The notes beneath the pieces were generated by a model. The model had not been told where the DNA came from. It made no database searches and was given only the letters and a program-made list of their open reading frames with translations. From assembly GCA_964533495.1 (NCBI GenBank), contig CAZHJU010000007.1:43714-107713 (forward strand): a stretch of DNA of 64,000 nucleotides, written 5' to 3'. Source of the DNA: Ga0077527 sp964533495. GTDB taxonomy: Bacteria; Pseudomonadota; Gammaproteobacteria; Burkholderiales; SG8-41. Of the stretch, positions 25,223-35,420 are shown one piece after another (position 1 is the stretch's first letter; every line of letters begins with the position of its first letter). A program made the position numbers and the translations under genes.

Positions 25223-26089
25223 ATGATCCACAGCATGACCGGTTACGCCACCGCCTCGCGCGAACTCGCCTGGGGCGCCGTCAGCGTCGAGCTGCGCTCG
25301 GTCAACCACCGCTATCTCGACCTGTCGTTCCGCATGCCCGACGAGCTGCGCCAGACGGAACAGGCCATGCGCGAAACGATCTCCGCGGCGATCACCCGCG
25401 GCAAGATCGAATGCCGCGTGTCCTACGCCCTGCGCCCCGGCGCGCAGGGCGGCAACGAAATCGACGCCACGCTGCTCGCGCAGCTGCTGCGGCTCGACGC
25501 GCAGGTGCGGGCCGCCCTGCCCGGCGCGCGCCCGCTCGGCGTGCCCGACATCCTGCGCTGGCCCGGCATGCTCGGCGCGGAAGCGATGCCGGTCGACGAG
25601 TTCCGCGCCACCGCCACCGCCCTGCTCGGCGAGGCCCTGCGCGAGTTCGCCGCCGCCCGCGCCCGCGAGGGCGCGAAGCTGGCGGCGGTCATCCTCGAAC
25701 GCGCCGCCGGCATGCGCGAACGCATCGCGGCGGTGAAGCCGCGCCTGCCCGGCATCATCGCCGCCTTCCAGGAAAAGCTGAACGCCAAGCTGAAGGAGGC
25801 GATGCTGTCGGCCGACGACGAGCGGGTGCGCCAGGAAATCACTCTGTTCATCAACAAGATCGACGTCGACGAGGAGCTGTCGCGCCTCGCCACCCACCTC
25901 GACGAGCTGGAGCGCATCGTCGGCAAGGGCGGCGCCTCGGGCAAGCGCCTCGATTTCCTGATGCAGGAGCTGAACCGCGAAGCCAACACCCTGGGCTCCA
26001 AGTCCGCCGACGTCGAGGTGACGCGGGTCGCGATGGACCTCAAGCTGCTGATCGAGCAGATGCGCGAGCAGATCCAGAACATCGAATGA
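25223..26089 (+). CDS. yicC: YicC family endoribonuclease
   Basis: YicC-family proteins are endoribonucleases with proposed roles in RNA turnover. The 288-residue protein begins MIHSMTGYATASRE, with the conserved RSVNHRYLDLSFR. It ends in the highly conserved DUF1732 block (EELSRLATHLDELE, KRLDFLMQELNREANTLGSK). It starts a plus-strand set yicC-gmk-rpoZ-spoT, with gmk only 4 bp after the stop. Confidence 0.93.
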   Translation: MIHSMTGYATASRELAWGAVSVELRSVNHRYLDLSFRMPDELRQTEQAMRETISAAITRGKIECRVSYALRPGAQGGNEIDATLLAQLLRLDAQVRAALPGARPLGVPDILRWPGMLGAEAMPVDEFRATATALLGEALREFAAARAREGAKLAAVILERAAGMRERIAAVKPRLPGIIAAFQEKLNAKLKEAMLSADDERVRQEITLFINKIDVDEELSRLATHLDELERIVGKGGASGKRLDFLMQELNREANTLGSKSADVEVTRVAMDLKLLIEQMREQIQNIE

Positions 26090-26093
26090 ACCG

Positions 26094-26708
26094 ATGAGCG
26101 GCAACCTGTACATCGTCAGCGCGCCTTCCGGCGCCGGCAAGACCAGCCTGGTCGCGGCATTGCTCGAGGCGGACGGCCAGATCCGCAAATCGGTGTCCTA
26201 CACTACGCGCCCGCCCCGCCCCGGCGAAAGCGACGGCCGGCATTACCATTTCGTCGCGCCGGAAAAGTTCGGGGACATGGCACGGGCGGGGGATTTCCTC
26301 GAATCGGCCCTGGTCCACGGCAACCGTTATGGCACCTCGCGCCAATGGGTGACGGAGCAACTGGCCGCGGACACCGACATCATTCTCGAAATCGACTGGC
26401 AGGGTGCCGCGCAGGTGCGCCGGCTGATGCCGGCGGCGATCAGCATCTTCATCCTGCCGCCCTCCCTCGACGCCCTGCTGCAAAGGCTCAATGCCCGCGG
26501 CCAGGACGCGCCCGACGTCATTGCCCGCCGCGTGGCCAATGCCCGGGAGGAAATCGCCCACGTTACGGACTTCGACTATGTTATTATCAACGGCGAATTC
26601 CGGGTGGCGGCGGCCGAATTGCAGGACATCATCCGCGCCGAACGCCTGCGCACCCCGCGCCAGCTGAACCGGAACGCCGCATTGTTCAAACGACTCAGGC
26701 AGGAATAG
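26094..26708 (+). CDS. gmk: Guanylate kinase
   Basis: Phosphorylates GMP to GDP. The 204-residue protein has Walker A SAPSGAGKTS near residues 8-17, SVSYTTRPPRPGE for GMP binding and the lid region following. It is followed 5 bp later by rpoZ and then spoT, which places GTP supply beside (p)ppGpp synthesis, the common gene order. Confidence 0.96.
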   Translation: MSGNLYIVSAPSGAGKTSLVAALLEADGQIRKSVSYTTRPPRPGESDGRHYHFVAPEKFGDMARAGDFLESALVHGNRYGTSRQWVTEQLAADTDIILEIDWQGAAQVRRLMPAAISIFILPPSLDALLQRLNARGQDAPDVIARRVANAREEIAHVTDFDYVIINGEFRVAAAELQDIIRAERLRTPRQLNRNAALFKRLRQE

Positions 26709-26713
26709 AAATC

Positions 26714-26920
26714 ATGGCCCGCATCACCGTAGACGACTGCATGAAAATCATCCCCAACCGCTTCGAAATGTCGCTTGCGGCAACCTACCGCGCCCGCCAG
26801 TTGTCCAACGGCGCGCAACCGATGATCGACGCGACCCGCGACAAGCCGACCGTGATCGCGCTGCGCGAACTCGCGGCCAGCAAGTTCGGCGCGGAAATCC
26901 TCAACAAGAGCCCGACGTAA
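26714..26920 (+). CDS. rpoZ: RNA polymerase omega subunit
   Basis: Chaperone-like small subunit of RNA polymerase that also forms part of a ppGpp site. The 68-residue product begins MARITVDDCMKIIPNRFEMS and contains KPTVIALRELA, as expected. The ATG at 26714 follows gmk by 5 bp; the longer open frame upstream is a shadow of gmk. The adjacent spoT makes functional sense. Confidence 0.95.
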   Translation: MARITVDDCMKIIPNRFEMSLAATYRARQLSNGAQPMIDATRDKPTVIALRELAASKFGAEILNKSPT

Positions 26921-26981
26921 CAGGCCATGCCCGGGGCCGGGGCGCACCCCTGATCTGATTGCGGGCGGCAGCACCGGACGC

Positions 26982-29132
26982 ATGACCGCTTCAGCCCAGA
27001 CCGCCGCCACGGCCCCCCTCCCCGCCGCGCCCGCCCTGTTCGAGGAGTGGTCGGGCTACCTGAAGCCGGACGACATCACGCAGCTGCGGGCGGCCTACCA
27101 GTTCAGCGAGTCGGCGCACCAGGGCCAGTTCCGCAAGTCCGGCGAGCCCTACATCGCCCATCCGCTGGCGGTCGCCAGCATCCTCGCGCAGTGGCACATG
27201 GACACGCAGGCGCTGACCGCCGCGCTGCTGCACGACGTCGTCGAAGACACCGACGTCACCAAGAACCAGATCGCCGAGCTGTTCGGCCGTCCCGTCGCCG
27301 AGCTGGTCGACGGCGTCTCCAAGCTCGACCGCATCGAGTTCGACACCCAGGAAAAGGCGCAGGCGGAGAATTTCCGCAAGATGCTGCTGGCGATGGCGCG
27401 CGACGTGCGCGTGATGCTGATCAAGCTCGCCGACCGTTTGCACAACATGCGCACGCTGCATGCCGTGCATCCGCAGAAGCGCCAGCGCATCGCGCGGGAA
27501 ACGCTCGAAATCTACGCGCCGATTGCCAACCGCCTGGGACTGAACAGCATCTACCAGGAGATGGAGGACCTGTCGTTCAGCCACCTCTACCCCGACCGCC
27601 ACCGGGTTCTGGCCAAGGCCGTGCGCACGGCGCGCGGCAACCGCCGCGAGGTGGTGGGCAAGGTGCTCGACAGCATCGAAAAGCGCCTGAAGGAGCACGG
27701 TGTCGAGGCGCAGGTCCAGGGCCGCGAAAAGCACCTGCATTCGGTGTACCGCAAAATGCGCGAGAAGCACCTGTCGTTCGCGCAGGTGCACGACGTCTTC
27801 GGCTTCCGCATCGTCGTCCGCGACACGACGGCCTGCTACGTGACGCTCGGCCTGCTGCACGGCCTCTACAAGCCGATTCCCGGCAAGTTCAAGGACTACA
27901 TCGCGATTCCCAAGGCCAACGGCTACCAGTCGCTGCACACCACGCTGTTCGGCCCCTTCGGCAGCCCGATCGAGATCCAGATCCGCACCGCGGACATGCA
28001 CAGGATCGCCGAAGCGGGCGTCGCCTCGCACTGGCTCTACAAGAGCTCCGACACCTCGCTGTCGGAACTGCAGCAGAAAACCCACCAGTGGCTGCAAAGC
28101 CTGCTCGAGATGCAGTCCGAGTCCGGCGACTCGGTGGAATTCCTCGAGCACCTCAAGGTCGACCTCTTCCCCGACGAGGTCTACGTGTTCACGCCCAAGG
28201 GCAGGATCATGTCACTGCCGCGCGGCGCCTGCGCGGTGGACTTCGCCTACGCCGTGCACACCGACATCGGCAACCGCTGCGTCGCCGTCAAGATCAACCA
28301 GGAACTGATGCCGCTGCGCACCGAGCTGCGCAACGGCGACCGCGTGGAAATCATCACCGCGTCGCACGCCAAGCCGAACCCGCTGTGGCTGAATTTCGTC
28401 GCCACCGCCAAGGCCCGCGCGCACATCCGCCACTTCCTGAAAACGATGCATTTCTCGGAGTCGGTGCAGCTGGGCAGCCGCCTGCTGCAGCAGGCGCTCG
28501 CCAATTTCAAGGCCGCGCCCGCCGACGTCGGCGACGCGCAGTGGGACAAGCTGGTGCGCGACTCCAGCGGCCGCTCGCGCGACGAAATCCTGTCCGACAT
28601 CGGCCTCGGCAAGCGGCTGGCCGTGGTCGTCGCCCACCAGCTGCTGGCGCTGGGCGAGCCGCTGCCGCCGGAAGCGCGTCCCGCTGGCGCCGTGGTGGTC
28701 CGCGGCTCCGAAGGGTTCGCGGTGCAGTTCGCGCGCTGCTGCGGCCCGATTCCCGGCGATCCGATCATCGGCATCATCAGCAAGGGCCAGGGCATGGTGG
28801 TGCACACCCACGACTGCCCGGTCATCGCGAAAAACCACCGCGATCCGGAGCGCGTGCTCGACGTGCAATGGGATGCCAATCCGACCAAGCTGTTCGACGT
28901 CGGCATCCGCCTGGTCGTCGCCAACCAGCGCGGCGTGCTGGCCAAGGTCGCGGCGGAAATCGCCGCCGCCGAATCGAACATCCAGAACGTCGCCGTCGAT
29001 CCGGACGACGGCGGCACCTACACCGTCATGCGCTTCACCGTGCAGGTGATGAACCGCATGCATCTCGCGCGCATCGTGCGCGACCTGCGCAGGATTCCGG
29101 AAGTGGTGCGGATCAACCGCATCAAGGGCTGA
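26982..29132 (+). CDS. spoT: Bifunctional (p)ppGpp synthetase/hydrolase SpoT
   Basis: Controls the stringent response by making and degrading (p)ppGpp. The 716-residue protein has an HD hydrolase domain with LLHDVVEDT near residue 85, so hydrolysis is retained. Then come a synthetase domain (about 240-360, RVLAKAVR then the YQSLHTT block), a TGS domain near 390-450 and a C-terminal ACT domain. Size and layout are those of the SpoT rather than RelA branch. It ends the gmk-rpoZ-spoT operon and converges on the small lipoprotein gene. Confidence 0.95.
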   Translation: MTASAQTAATAPLPAAPALFEEWSGYLKPDDITQLRAAYQFSESAHQGQFRKSGEPYIAHPLAVASILAQWHMDTQALTAALLHDVVEDTDVTKNQIAELFGRPVAELVDGVSKLDRIEFDTQEKAQAENFRKMLLAMARDVRVMLIKLADRLHNMRTLHAVHPQKRQRIARETLEIYAPIANRLGLNSIYQEMEDLSFSHLYPDRHRVLAKAVRTARGNRREVVGKVLDSIEKRLKEHGVEAQVQGREKHLHSVYRKMREKHLSFAQVHDVFGFRIVVRDTTACYVTLGLLHGLYKPIPGKFKDYIAIPKANGYQSLHTTLFGPFGSPIEIQIRTADMHRIAEAGVASHWLYKSSDTSLSELQQKTHQWLQSLLEMQSESGDSVEFLEHLKVDLFPDEVYVFTPKGRIMSLPRGACAVDFAYAVHTDIGNRCVAVKINQELMPLRTELRNGDRVEIITASHAKPNPLWLNFVATAKARAHIRHFLKTMHFSESVQLGSRLLQQALANFKAAPADVGDAQWDKLVRDSSGRSRDEILSDIGLGKRLAVVVAHQLLALGEPLPPEARPAGAVVVRGSEGFAVQFARCCGPIPGDPIIGIISKGQGMVVHTHDCPVIAKNHRDPERVLDVQWDANPTKLFDVGIRLVVANQRGVLAKVAAEIAAAESNIQNVAVDPDDGGTYTVMRFTVQVMNRMHLARIVRDLRRIPEVVRINRIKG

Positions 29133-29165
29133 AAGCCCCCTTCCCGGCCGGGAATCCCGGTGCCG

Positions 29166-29414
29166 TCACTTCCGGCGGCAGGCGCTGTGGCCGTCGTTCC
29201 AGCCCATCATGTAGTCGGCGTCCTCGCGGAAACGCCGCTCGTCGCGGCGCTGCGCGCCTTCGGCTGAAGTGCAGCCGTCGGCGTGCCCCTGGCGGAAGGC
29301 GGGCGAGTAGCCGGCAAGGTTGAAACGCGGCTTTTGCGGCGGCGGGCTGCCGCAGGCCGCCAGCAGCAATGCCGCGAGCAGCAGCGCGCCGGTTTTCGGG
29401 AGGGCGCCGCTCAT
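29166..29414 (-). CDS. Small putative lipoprotein
   Basis: An 82-residue protein with an N-terminal lipoprotein signal (lipobox LLAAC, Cys near residue 21) and a mature part with two short conserved-looking stretches (GYSPAFRQGHADGC and DADYMMGWNDGHSAC). The repeated G-x-x-D/H-G-C pattern resembles small outer-membrane lipoproteins with a GYxxGxxDG motif. Function unknown. Its ATG overlaps the stop of the upstream glycine-zipper gene by 4 nt, so the two are coupled. Confidence 0.72.
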   Translation of the reverse strand: MSGALPKTGALLLAALLLAACGSPPPQKPRFNLAGYSPAFRQGHADGCTSAEGAQRRDERRFREDADYMMGWNDGHSACRRK

Positions 29415-29977
29415 CCCGCCGGCACCGGGCGGCCGTCGCGGATCCTCACGCGCTGGCCGACGCCGACATCGGCGCCTGCGGCCGTAAACGTGCGGATGCT
29501 GCGGTCATCCATGCGCACGCGGATCTCGTAGTGCACGTTCCTGTTCATGTTCTTCCCGAATTCATGTCCGGCATGGGGGCCGGCTCCGGTGCCGACCACG
29601 GTCACCGCGGCGCGTCCGCCGCCGCCGCCGGCCTGATCGCCGAGTATGCCACCGACCACGCCGCCGGCAACCGCGCCGGTGCCGCTGCCCTGTCCCGCGG
29701 CTTCAACCGCGCGCACCGACTCGACCACGCCGCAGGCCGTGCAGGCCGCAGCCGCGGGCTGCACGGCGTTCCGCGCCGCCGGCGCGGCTGCCGGGCGCAC
29801 GGCCGGCGGCTCCAGCGAGGATCGCGACTGCGCGCCCGGCAGCATGCCGGTCATCGCGGCAATGCCCAGCATGCTGGCGATGATCACCGCGATCCCGGCA
29901 ATCAACAGCGTCGGATAAAGCAGTGCCGGCACGTTGCGCGTTGCCGACGCCGGATGCGGATCGTGGGTCGTACTCAT
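29411..29977 (-). CDS. Glycine-zipper 2TM domain protein
   Basis: A 188-residue protein with one N-terminal membrane segment (about residues 19-46), an Ala/Pro-rich linker and a CTACGVVESV segment. A glycine-zipper stretch follows (GTGAVAGGVVGGILGDQAGG), then a C-terminal beta-rich part. This is the layout of the SlyB/17-kDa antigen-like proteins, here anchored by a membrane helix rather than a lipobox. Its role is probably structural in the envelope. The stop overlaps the next gene by 4 nt. Confidence 0.8.
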   Translation of the reverse strand: MSTTHDPHPASATRNVPALLYPTLLIAGIAVIIASMLGIAAMTGMLPGAQSRSSLEPPAVRPAAAPAARNAVQPAAAACTACGVVESVRAVEAAGQGSGTGAVAGGVVGGILGDQAGGGGGRAAVTVVGTGAGPHAGHEFGKNMNRNVHYEIRVRMDDRSIRTFTAAGADVGVGQRVRIRDGRPVPAG

Positions 29978-30059
29978 GGCCTTGTCTCCAGTCGAAAAAT
30001 CGGGCGGGCCGGCACTGCCGGCCGCTGCCGCCGGATCACTTCTGCAAGAGGAATGCCAG

Positions 30060-30090
30060 AAAAAAAATCGTTTATAAACAAATACTTATA
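30060..30090 (+). repeat. AT-rich dispersed element, copy B
   Basis: Tract AAAATCGTTTATAAA followed by core CAAATACTTAT. It lies in the gap between glrR (ends 30204, minus) and the glycine-zipper gene (starts 29977, minus), in the orientation opposite to both. A tiny open frame would read EKKSFINKYL before a stop. Confidence 0.7.
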
Positions 30091-30203
30091 GGTGGATTTT
30101 CCAGCCTGCCGTCGCCGGGCGGCGACAATTCCGCCGGAACCCCGGGCAAGTGACTGTTTTTGCCCGGCATTTGCCAGTCTGCGGGTGGAGACGCCGCGGC
30201 CCT

Positions 30204-31580
<1,377 letters not shown>

Positions 31581-31614
31581 GCCTGCCTCCCGCATTGATT
31601 CCTGAATGCCGCGG

Positions 31615-32124
31615 CTATTTCTTCCGCGGCGCGCCGCCTTCGCGGCCCGTCATGTTGCGCTCCAGCGTCATCAGCGCATCGAGTTTCTGCTGCAGCCCCT
31701 GGGCGCCGGCCTCGAGCCGGCGCTGCTCCTGCAGGAACGCCGTCATCAGCAGCGCCAGGCCGCGCAAGCCGCCGTCCGTGCTGCGCGTCACCGGCTCCAG
31801 CATTTCCAGCGCGCGCGCCTCGTCGCCGGGCGCCGCGCCGGGCAGCGCCGCCAGCATCGCGTAACGCAGCCGGTTCGGGTCCGTGCGCGAACGGGCCAGC
31901 GCGCGGCGGACGTTTTCCTGCTCGCGCGCCAGCTCGGGTCCCGCCAGCTGGCGCGCGCGCGCGTAAAACGCCAGCACGCGCGCGAGCTCCGCACCGCCTT
32001 CGCGCGCGTCCTCCACCGGCGACGGAATCTCCTGCACGACATCGCCGCCGCGCGGCACCATGCAACCGGCGAGCAGCAGCGCCGGCAACAGCAGCAGGAA
32101 AGGCCCGATGCCCGGGCGCCTCAT
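31615..32124 (-). CDS. QseG/YfhG-like lipoprotein between kinase and regulator genes
   Basis: A 169-residue protein with a lipobox (LLLAGC, Cys near residue 21) and a helical mature part rich in Ala, Arg and Glu. It sits between the kinase and regulator genes, exactly where qseG (yfhG) lies in the glrK-qseG-glrR operon. In E. coli QseG is an outer-membrane lipoprotein that modulates the kinase. Sequence alone would not name it; position and lipobox do. The ATG at 32124 overlaps the kinase stop (ATGA). Confidence 0.72.
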   Translation of the reverse strand: MRRPGIGPFLLLLPALLLAGCMVPRGGDVVQEIPSPVEDAREGGAELARVLAFYARARQLAGPELAREQENVRRALARSRTDPNRLRYAMLAALPGAAPGDEARALEMLEPVTRSTDGGLRGLALLMTAFLQEQRRLEAGAQGLQQKLDALMTLERNMTGREGGAPRKK

Positions 32125-33563
32125 GCCGGCGCCACCTGCCGCAGCGGCAGCCGCAGGCGCAACCGCGCGCCGGACTGCCGCGGCTCGTCGACCACTTCGA
32201 CCGTGCCGCCATGGGCCTGCGCATAGTCGCGCACCACCGACAGCCCGATGCCCGAGCCGCGCAGGGGGCCGCCGGCGACGTTGCGCCCGCGGAAAAACGG
32301 ATCGAACACGCGCTCCCGCTCCGCCGGCGGTATGCCGGGCCCCGAATCCGAGACCTCGAGCAGCGCGTGCGCGCCGTCGCCGCGCACATCGAGCTCGATG
32401 ACGCCGCCTTCGGGCGAAAACTTCACGGCATTGGACAGCAGGTTGTCGAGCATGATGCGCAGTTTCTCCTGGTCGGCCTCGAGCGTGATGTCCTCGATGT
32501 GCGGCGCCACGCGCAGCGCGCGGGCGCGCAGCGCAAGGTTCTGGTCGTCGAGCACGCGGGCGACCACGCGGCGGACCTCGATCTGCGCGAAGCGCATCGC
32601 GCTGCGCTGGTACTCCGCGGCGCCGTAGGACAGCAGATCCTCGATGAGGCGCTGCAATTCTATACTGTTGGCGCGCAGGATCCCCGCCACCTCCTGCTGC
32701 TCCGGCGTGAGTTTCCCGAGCGCCTCCTCCGACAGCAGCTCCGAGCCCTCGCGCAGCGCGGTCAGCGGCGTCTTCAGCTCGTGCGACACCTGGCGCAGGA
32801 AGCGGTTTTTCTGCTGCTCCAGTTCGTTCAGCCGGTGGCGCAGCCACTCGATGCGGCGCCCCACCATCTGCAGGTCGTGCGGGCCGCTGACGGCGACCGG
32901 CACCATGAAGTCGCCGGCGCCCATGCGCCGGATCGCCGCATCGATCTGGCGGATCGGCCGCGCGATCAGCACCGTGAAGCCCGCCGCCAGCAGCAGCGCC
33001 ACCGGCACCAGCGCAAGCATCTGCCAGAAGGTGATGACCTGCGCCCGCGCCGCGGTCTCGCGCATCGCCTCGATCTCGTGGTCGATCAGGCGGTCGCCGC
33101 GCTCGATGATGCCGCGCGCGTGCGCGTCGAGCTGCGCGAAGGACTCGGCGGCGCTGCGCAGCCCGGCGCCGCCCGCGGGACCGCGCAGCACGGCATGGAT
33201 CAGCGCCTCCCCGCGGATGATCTCGTCGAGCGCCACGCGCTGCTCCGCGTCAAAGGGCAGCGCGGCGAATTCGCCGGCGACCTTCAGGAAGGCCTCGCGG
33301 TTGCTTTCGTAGGCGTCGAGCAGCGAGCGGTCACCGAGGATCACCATCTGCCGCGCGTTGCGCTCCAGCGCGCCCAGCCGCTCGGCCAGCCGCCGGCTCG
33401 CCTGCGTCGACTGCACGGCCTGCTGCACCGCGCGCTGGCTGCGGTTGGCGAACTGGTTGATCGACACCGCGTTGTTGATCAGCGCGAGGATCAGCGGCAG
33501 CGCGACCATCGCGAAGCCGATGACCAGCAGCCGGGGAAATGAATTGGGTTGCAGGAAACGCAT
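32121..33563 (-). CDS. glrK: Sensor histidine kinase GlrK (QseE-like)
   Basis: A 480-residue membrane kinase with a first transmembrane segment (about 10-32), a helical periplasmic sensor domain (about 35-175), a second segment (about 178-200), a HAMP domain, and phospho-acceptor His261 in SHELKTPL. An ATPase domain follows, with the N box NLLSNAVKFSPEGG and DSGPGIPP. It is cotranscribed with the lipoprotein and the sigma-54 activator that follow and probably phosphorylates the latter at Asp62. Confidence 0.9.
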   Translation of the reverse strand: MRFLQPNSFPRLLVIGFAMVALPLILALINNAVSINQFANRSQRAVQQAVQSTQASRRLAERLGALERNARQMVILGDRSLLDAYESNREAFLKVAGEFAALPFDAEQRVALDEIIRGEALIHAVLRGPAGGAGLRSAAESFAQLDAHARGIIERGDRLIDHEIEAMRETAARAQVITFWQMLALVPVALLLAAGFTVLIARPIRQIDAAIRRMGAGDFMVPVAVSGPHDLQMVGRRIEWLRHRLNELEQQKNRFLRQVSHELKTPLTALREGSELLSEEALGKLTPEQQEVAGILRANSIELQRLIEDLLSYGAAEYQRSAMRFAQIEVRRVVARVLDDQNLALRARALRVAPHIEDITLEADQEKLRIMLDNLLSNAVKFSPEGGVIELDVRGDGAHALLEVSDSGPGIPPAERERVFDPFFRGRNVAGGPLRGSGIGLSVVRDYAQAHGGTVEVVDEPRQSGARLRLRLPLRQVAPA

Positions 33564-33598
33564 GCCAATGCGCGGCCCGGTCCAAACCGATGCCGGCC

Positions 33599-34195
33599 TT
33601 ACGTGCCCTGCCGGTTCTTGTCTTCAAGCACCTTGATCAGGCCGTCGATGCCGGAGCGCCCGATCTCCGTATTGAACTGCCCGCGGTAGCTGATCACCAG
33701 GCTCGCGTTCTCGGCGACGATGTCGGTGACCTTCCACTGCTGGCCGGTCAGCGTCATCCGGTAATCGATGGATATCGGCGGACGCCCCGGCTCCCGCACC
33801 AGCGTGCGCACCGTGGTGTAGTCGTCGCCGGGCTTCATCTGCAGCGGCCGGACCTCGATCCTGCGGTCGACGCCAGACACCTCGGCCAGCGCGGCGGTGT
33901 AGGTGCGCACCAGCAGCGAGCGGAAGGCGTTTTCCAGGGCGGTGCGCTGCACCGGCGTTGCGTCGCGCCAGGAGCGGCCCATCGCGAGCTGGGTCATCGC
34001 GCGGAAATCGAAATGGGGCAGCACCTTTTTCTCGGCCAGGTCCTCCAGCGACCGCCGGTCGCTGTTCTGCTTCAGCACGGCCAGGACTTCCTCGACCGTG
34101 TTCTTGACCAGCGCGTCGGGCGCGGTCTGGGCGCGCGCCGCCGGCGCCAGCAGCACGAACATCAGGGCAAGAACCGCAGCAATCGTATTTTTCAT
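33599..34195 (-). CDS. MlaC/Ttg2D-like phospholipid-binding protein
   Basis: A 198-residue periplasmic protein with a signal peptide (cleavage near ARAQT, residue 23) and the MlaC fold (VLPHFDFRAMTQLAMGRSWR, then DYRMTL and WKVTDIVAENASLV). MlaC shuttles phospholipids between the MlaFEDB transporter and the outer membrane. Here no other mla gene is adjacent, so it is an orphan copy or a distant part of the system. It lies 35 bp upstream of the kinase gene and may share its transcript. Confidence 0.88.
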   Translation of the reverse strand: MKNTIAAVLALMFVLLAPAARAQTAPDALVKNTVEEVLAVLKQNSDRRSLEDLAEKKVLPHFDFRAMTQLAMGRSWRDATPVQRTALENAFRSLLVRTYTAALAEVSGVDRRIEVRPLQMKPGDDYTTVRTLVREPGRPPISIDYRMTLTGQQWKVTDIVAENASLVISYRGQFNTEIGRSGIDGLIKVLEDKNRQGT

Positions 34196-34423
34196 GTTGT
34201 TGTCATCCCTGTTCTGTTGTGATGTGAAGATACCCGCGTTAGGCCGCGCCATGGCGTGAATGTTCCGCCTTCTCCGGCAGAAATCAGGAGAAAAATCACA
34301 AATCGCCGCCGAAACAGCCGCCTGGCCGCACATGCCGCGCCGCAAACGCCGCAACCGTCGCCGGATGGAGACAGTGCCGCCTTTGTTATGATCGACGGCC
34401 ATTCATGCACAGGAAGACCCGCC

Positions 34424-35407
34424 GTGAAACTGCTGCGCTACAGCCTCAAACACGAACCGCGCGCGCTGGCCCGCCTCGGCGTGCTGATCGCGCCCGACCG
34501 CGTCGCCGACCTGCGCGCCGGTTATGCGCTGCACCTGACCCAACGCGCCGGCAATGCCAAGGGCCGCGAACTGGCGGCGATCTGGATGCCGCCGTACATC
34601 ACCGAGTTCCTGCATCTCGGCGAACAGGGATGGATCGCGCTCGCCGACGCCTACACCTTTCTGGCCGACCTCGCCGGCAGCGCGCCCGACGCCGCGGGGC
34701 TGAACGGCGAGCCGCTGTTCCTGCCGCTCGCCGACTGCCGCGTCTACGCGCCGCTGCGGCCGTCGAAGCTGATCGCCGTCGGCCGCAACTATCCGGGCTA
34801 CACGCAGTTTCCGGGCAAGGCGCCGGGCAAGATTCCGACCGGCTTCATCAAGACCGCCTCGGCAATCACCGGCCCGGGGCGCGACATCATCAAACCGCGT
34901 ATCACGCAGGCGCTCGACTGCGAAACCGAGCTGGCGGTGATCATCGGCAAGCGCTGCAAGGACGTGCCGGAGGAGAAAGCCTGGGACGTGATTGCCGGCT
35001 ACACCATCCTCAACGACGTCACCGCGCGCGACCTCGGCGCGCTGGAGAAACAGGGCGGGCACATGTTCCTCGCCAAGACCTTCGACCGTTTCGCGCCGCT
35101 GGGGCCGTGGATGATCACCCGCGACGCGATTCCCGATCCGATGCACCTGCGCATCCAGACCCGGGTCAACGGCGAGACGCGCCAGGACGGCAACACCCGC
35201 GACATGCTGTTCAGCATCCCGCAGCTGGTCGCGCATTTCTCGCAGATCACGTTGATGCCGGGCGACATCATCGCCACCGGCTCGCCCGGCGGCGGCGCGC
35301 TGGCCAATCCCGGCTGGTACCTGAATGCCGGCGACGTCGTCGAATCCGAAGTCGAGGGCATCGGCATTCTGACCAACGGCGTGGTCGACGAGCCGTTGCC
35401 GGCCTGA
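34424..35407 (+). CDS. Fumarylacetoacetate hydrolase family protein
   Basis: A 327-residue FAH-fold enzyme. The conserved metal-binding and catalytic region is visible (AVGRNYPGY, DCETELAVIIGKRCKDV, YTILNDVTARDL, LMPGDIIATGSPGG). Members cleave C-C bonds or hydrate/isomerise 2-oxo-enoic acids, mostly in aromatic degradation; the substrate is not deducible. The start is the GTG at 34424 with an AGGAAG site, giving the conserved KLLRYSL; an earlier in-frame ATG adds 56 unlikely residues. It is the first gene of a catabolic block and converges on the dehydrogenase gene. Confidence 0.88.
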   Translation: MKLLRYSLKHEPRALARLGVLIAPDRVADLRAGYALHLTQRAGNAKGRELAAIWMPPYITEFLHLGEQGWIALADAYTFLADLAGSAPDAAGLNGEPLFLPLADCRVYAPLRPSKLIAVGRNYPGYTQFPGKAPGKIPTGFIKTASAITGPGRDIIKPRITQALDCETELAVIIGKRCKDVPEEKAWDVIAGYTILNDVTARDLGALEKQGGHMFLAKTFDRFAPLGPWMITRDAIPDPMHLRIQTRVNGETRQDGNTRDMLFSIPQLVAHFSQITLMPGDIIATGSPGGGALANPGWYLNAGDVVESEVEGIGILTNGVVDEPLPA

Positions 35408-35420
35408 GGACTACGCGCGT

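Noticed and set aside
30055..30090. Short peptide frame ending EKKSFINKYL
   Set aside because: No ribosome-binding site or precursor-like features; its similarity to other frames comes from the AT-rich element itself.
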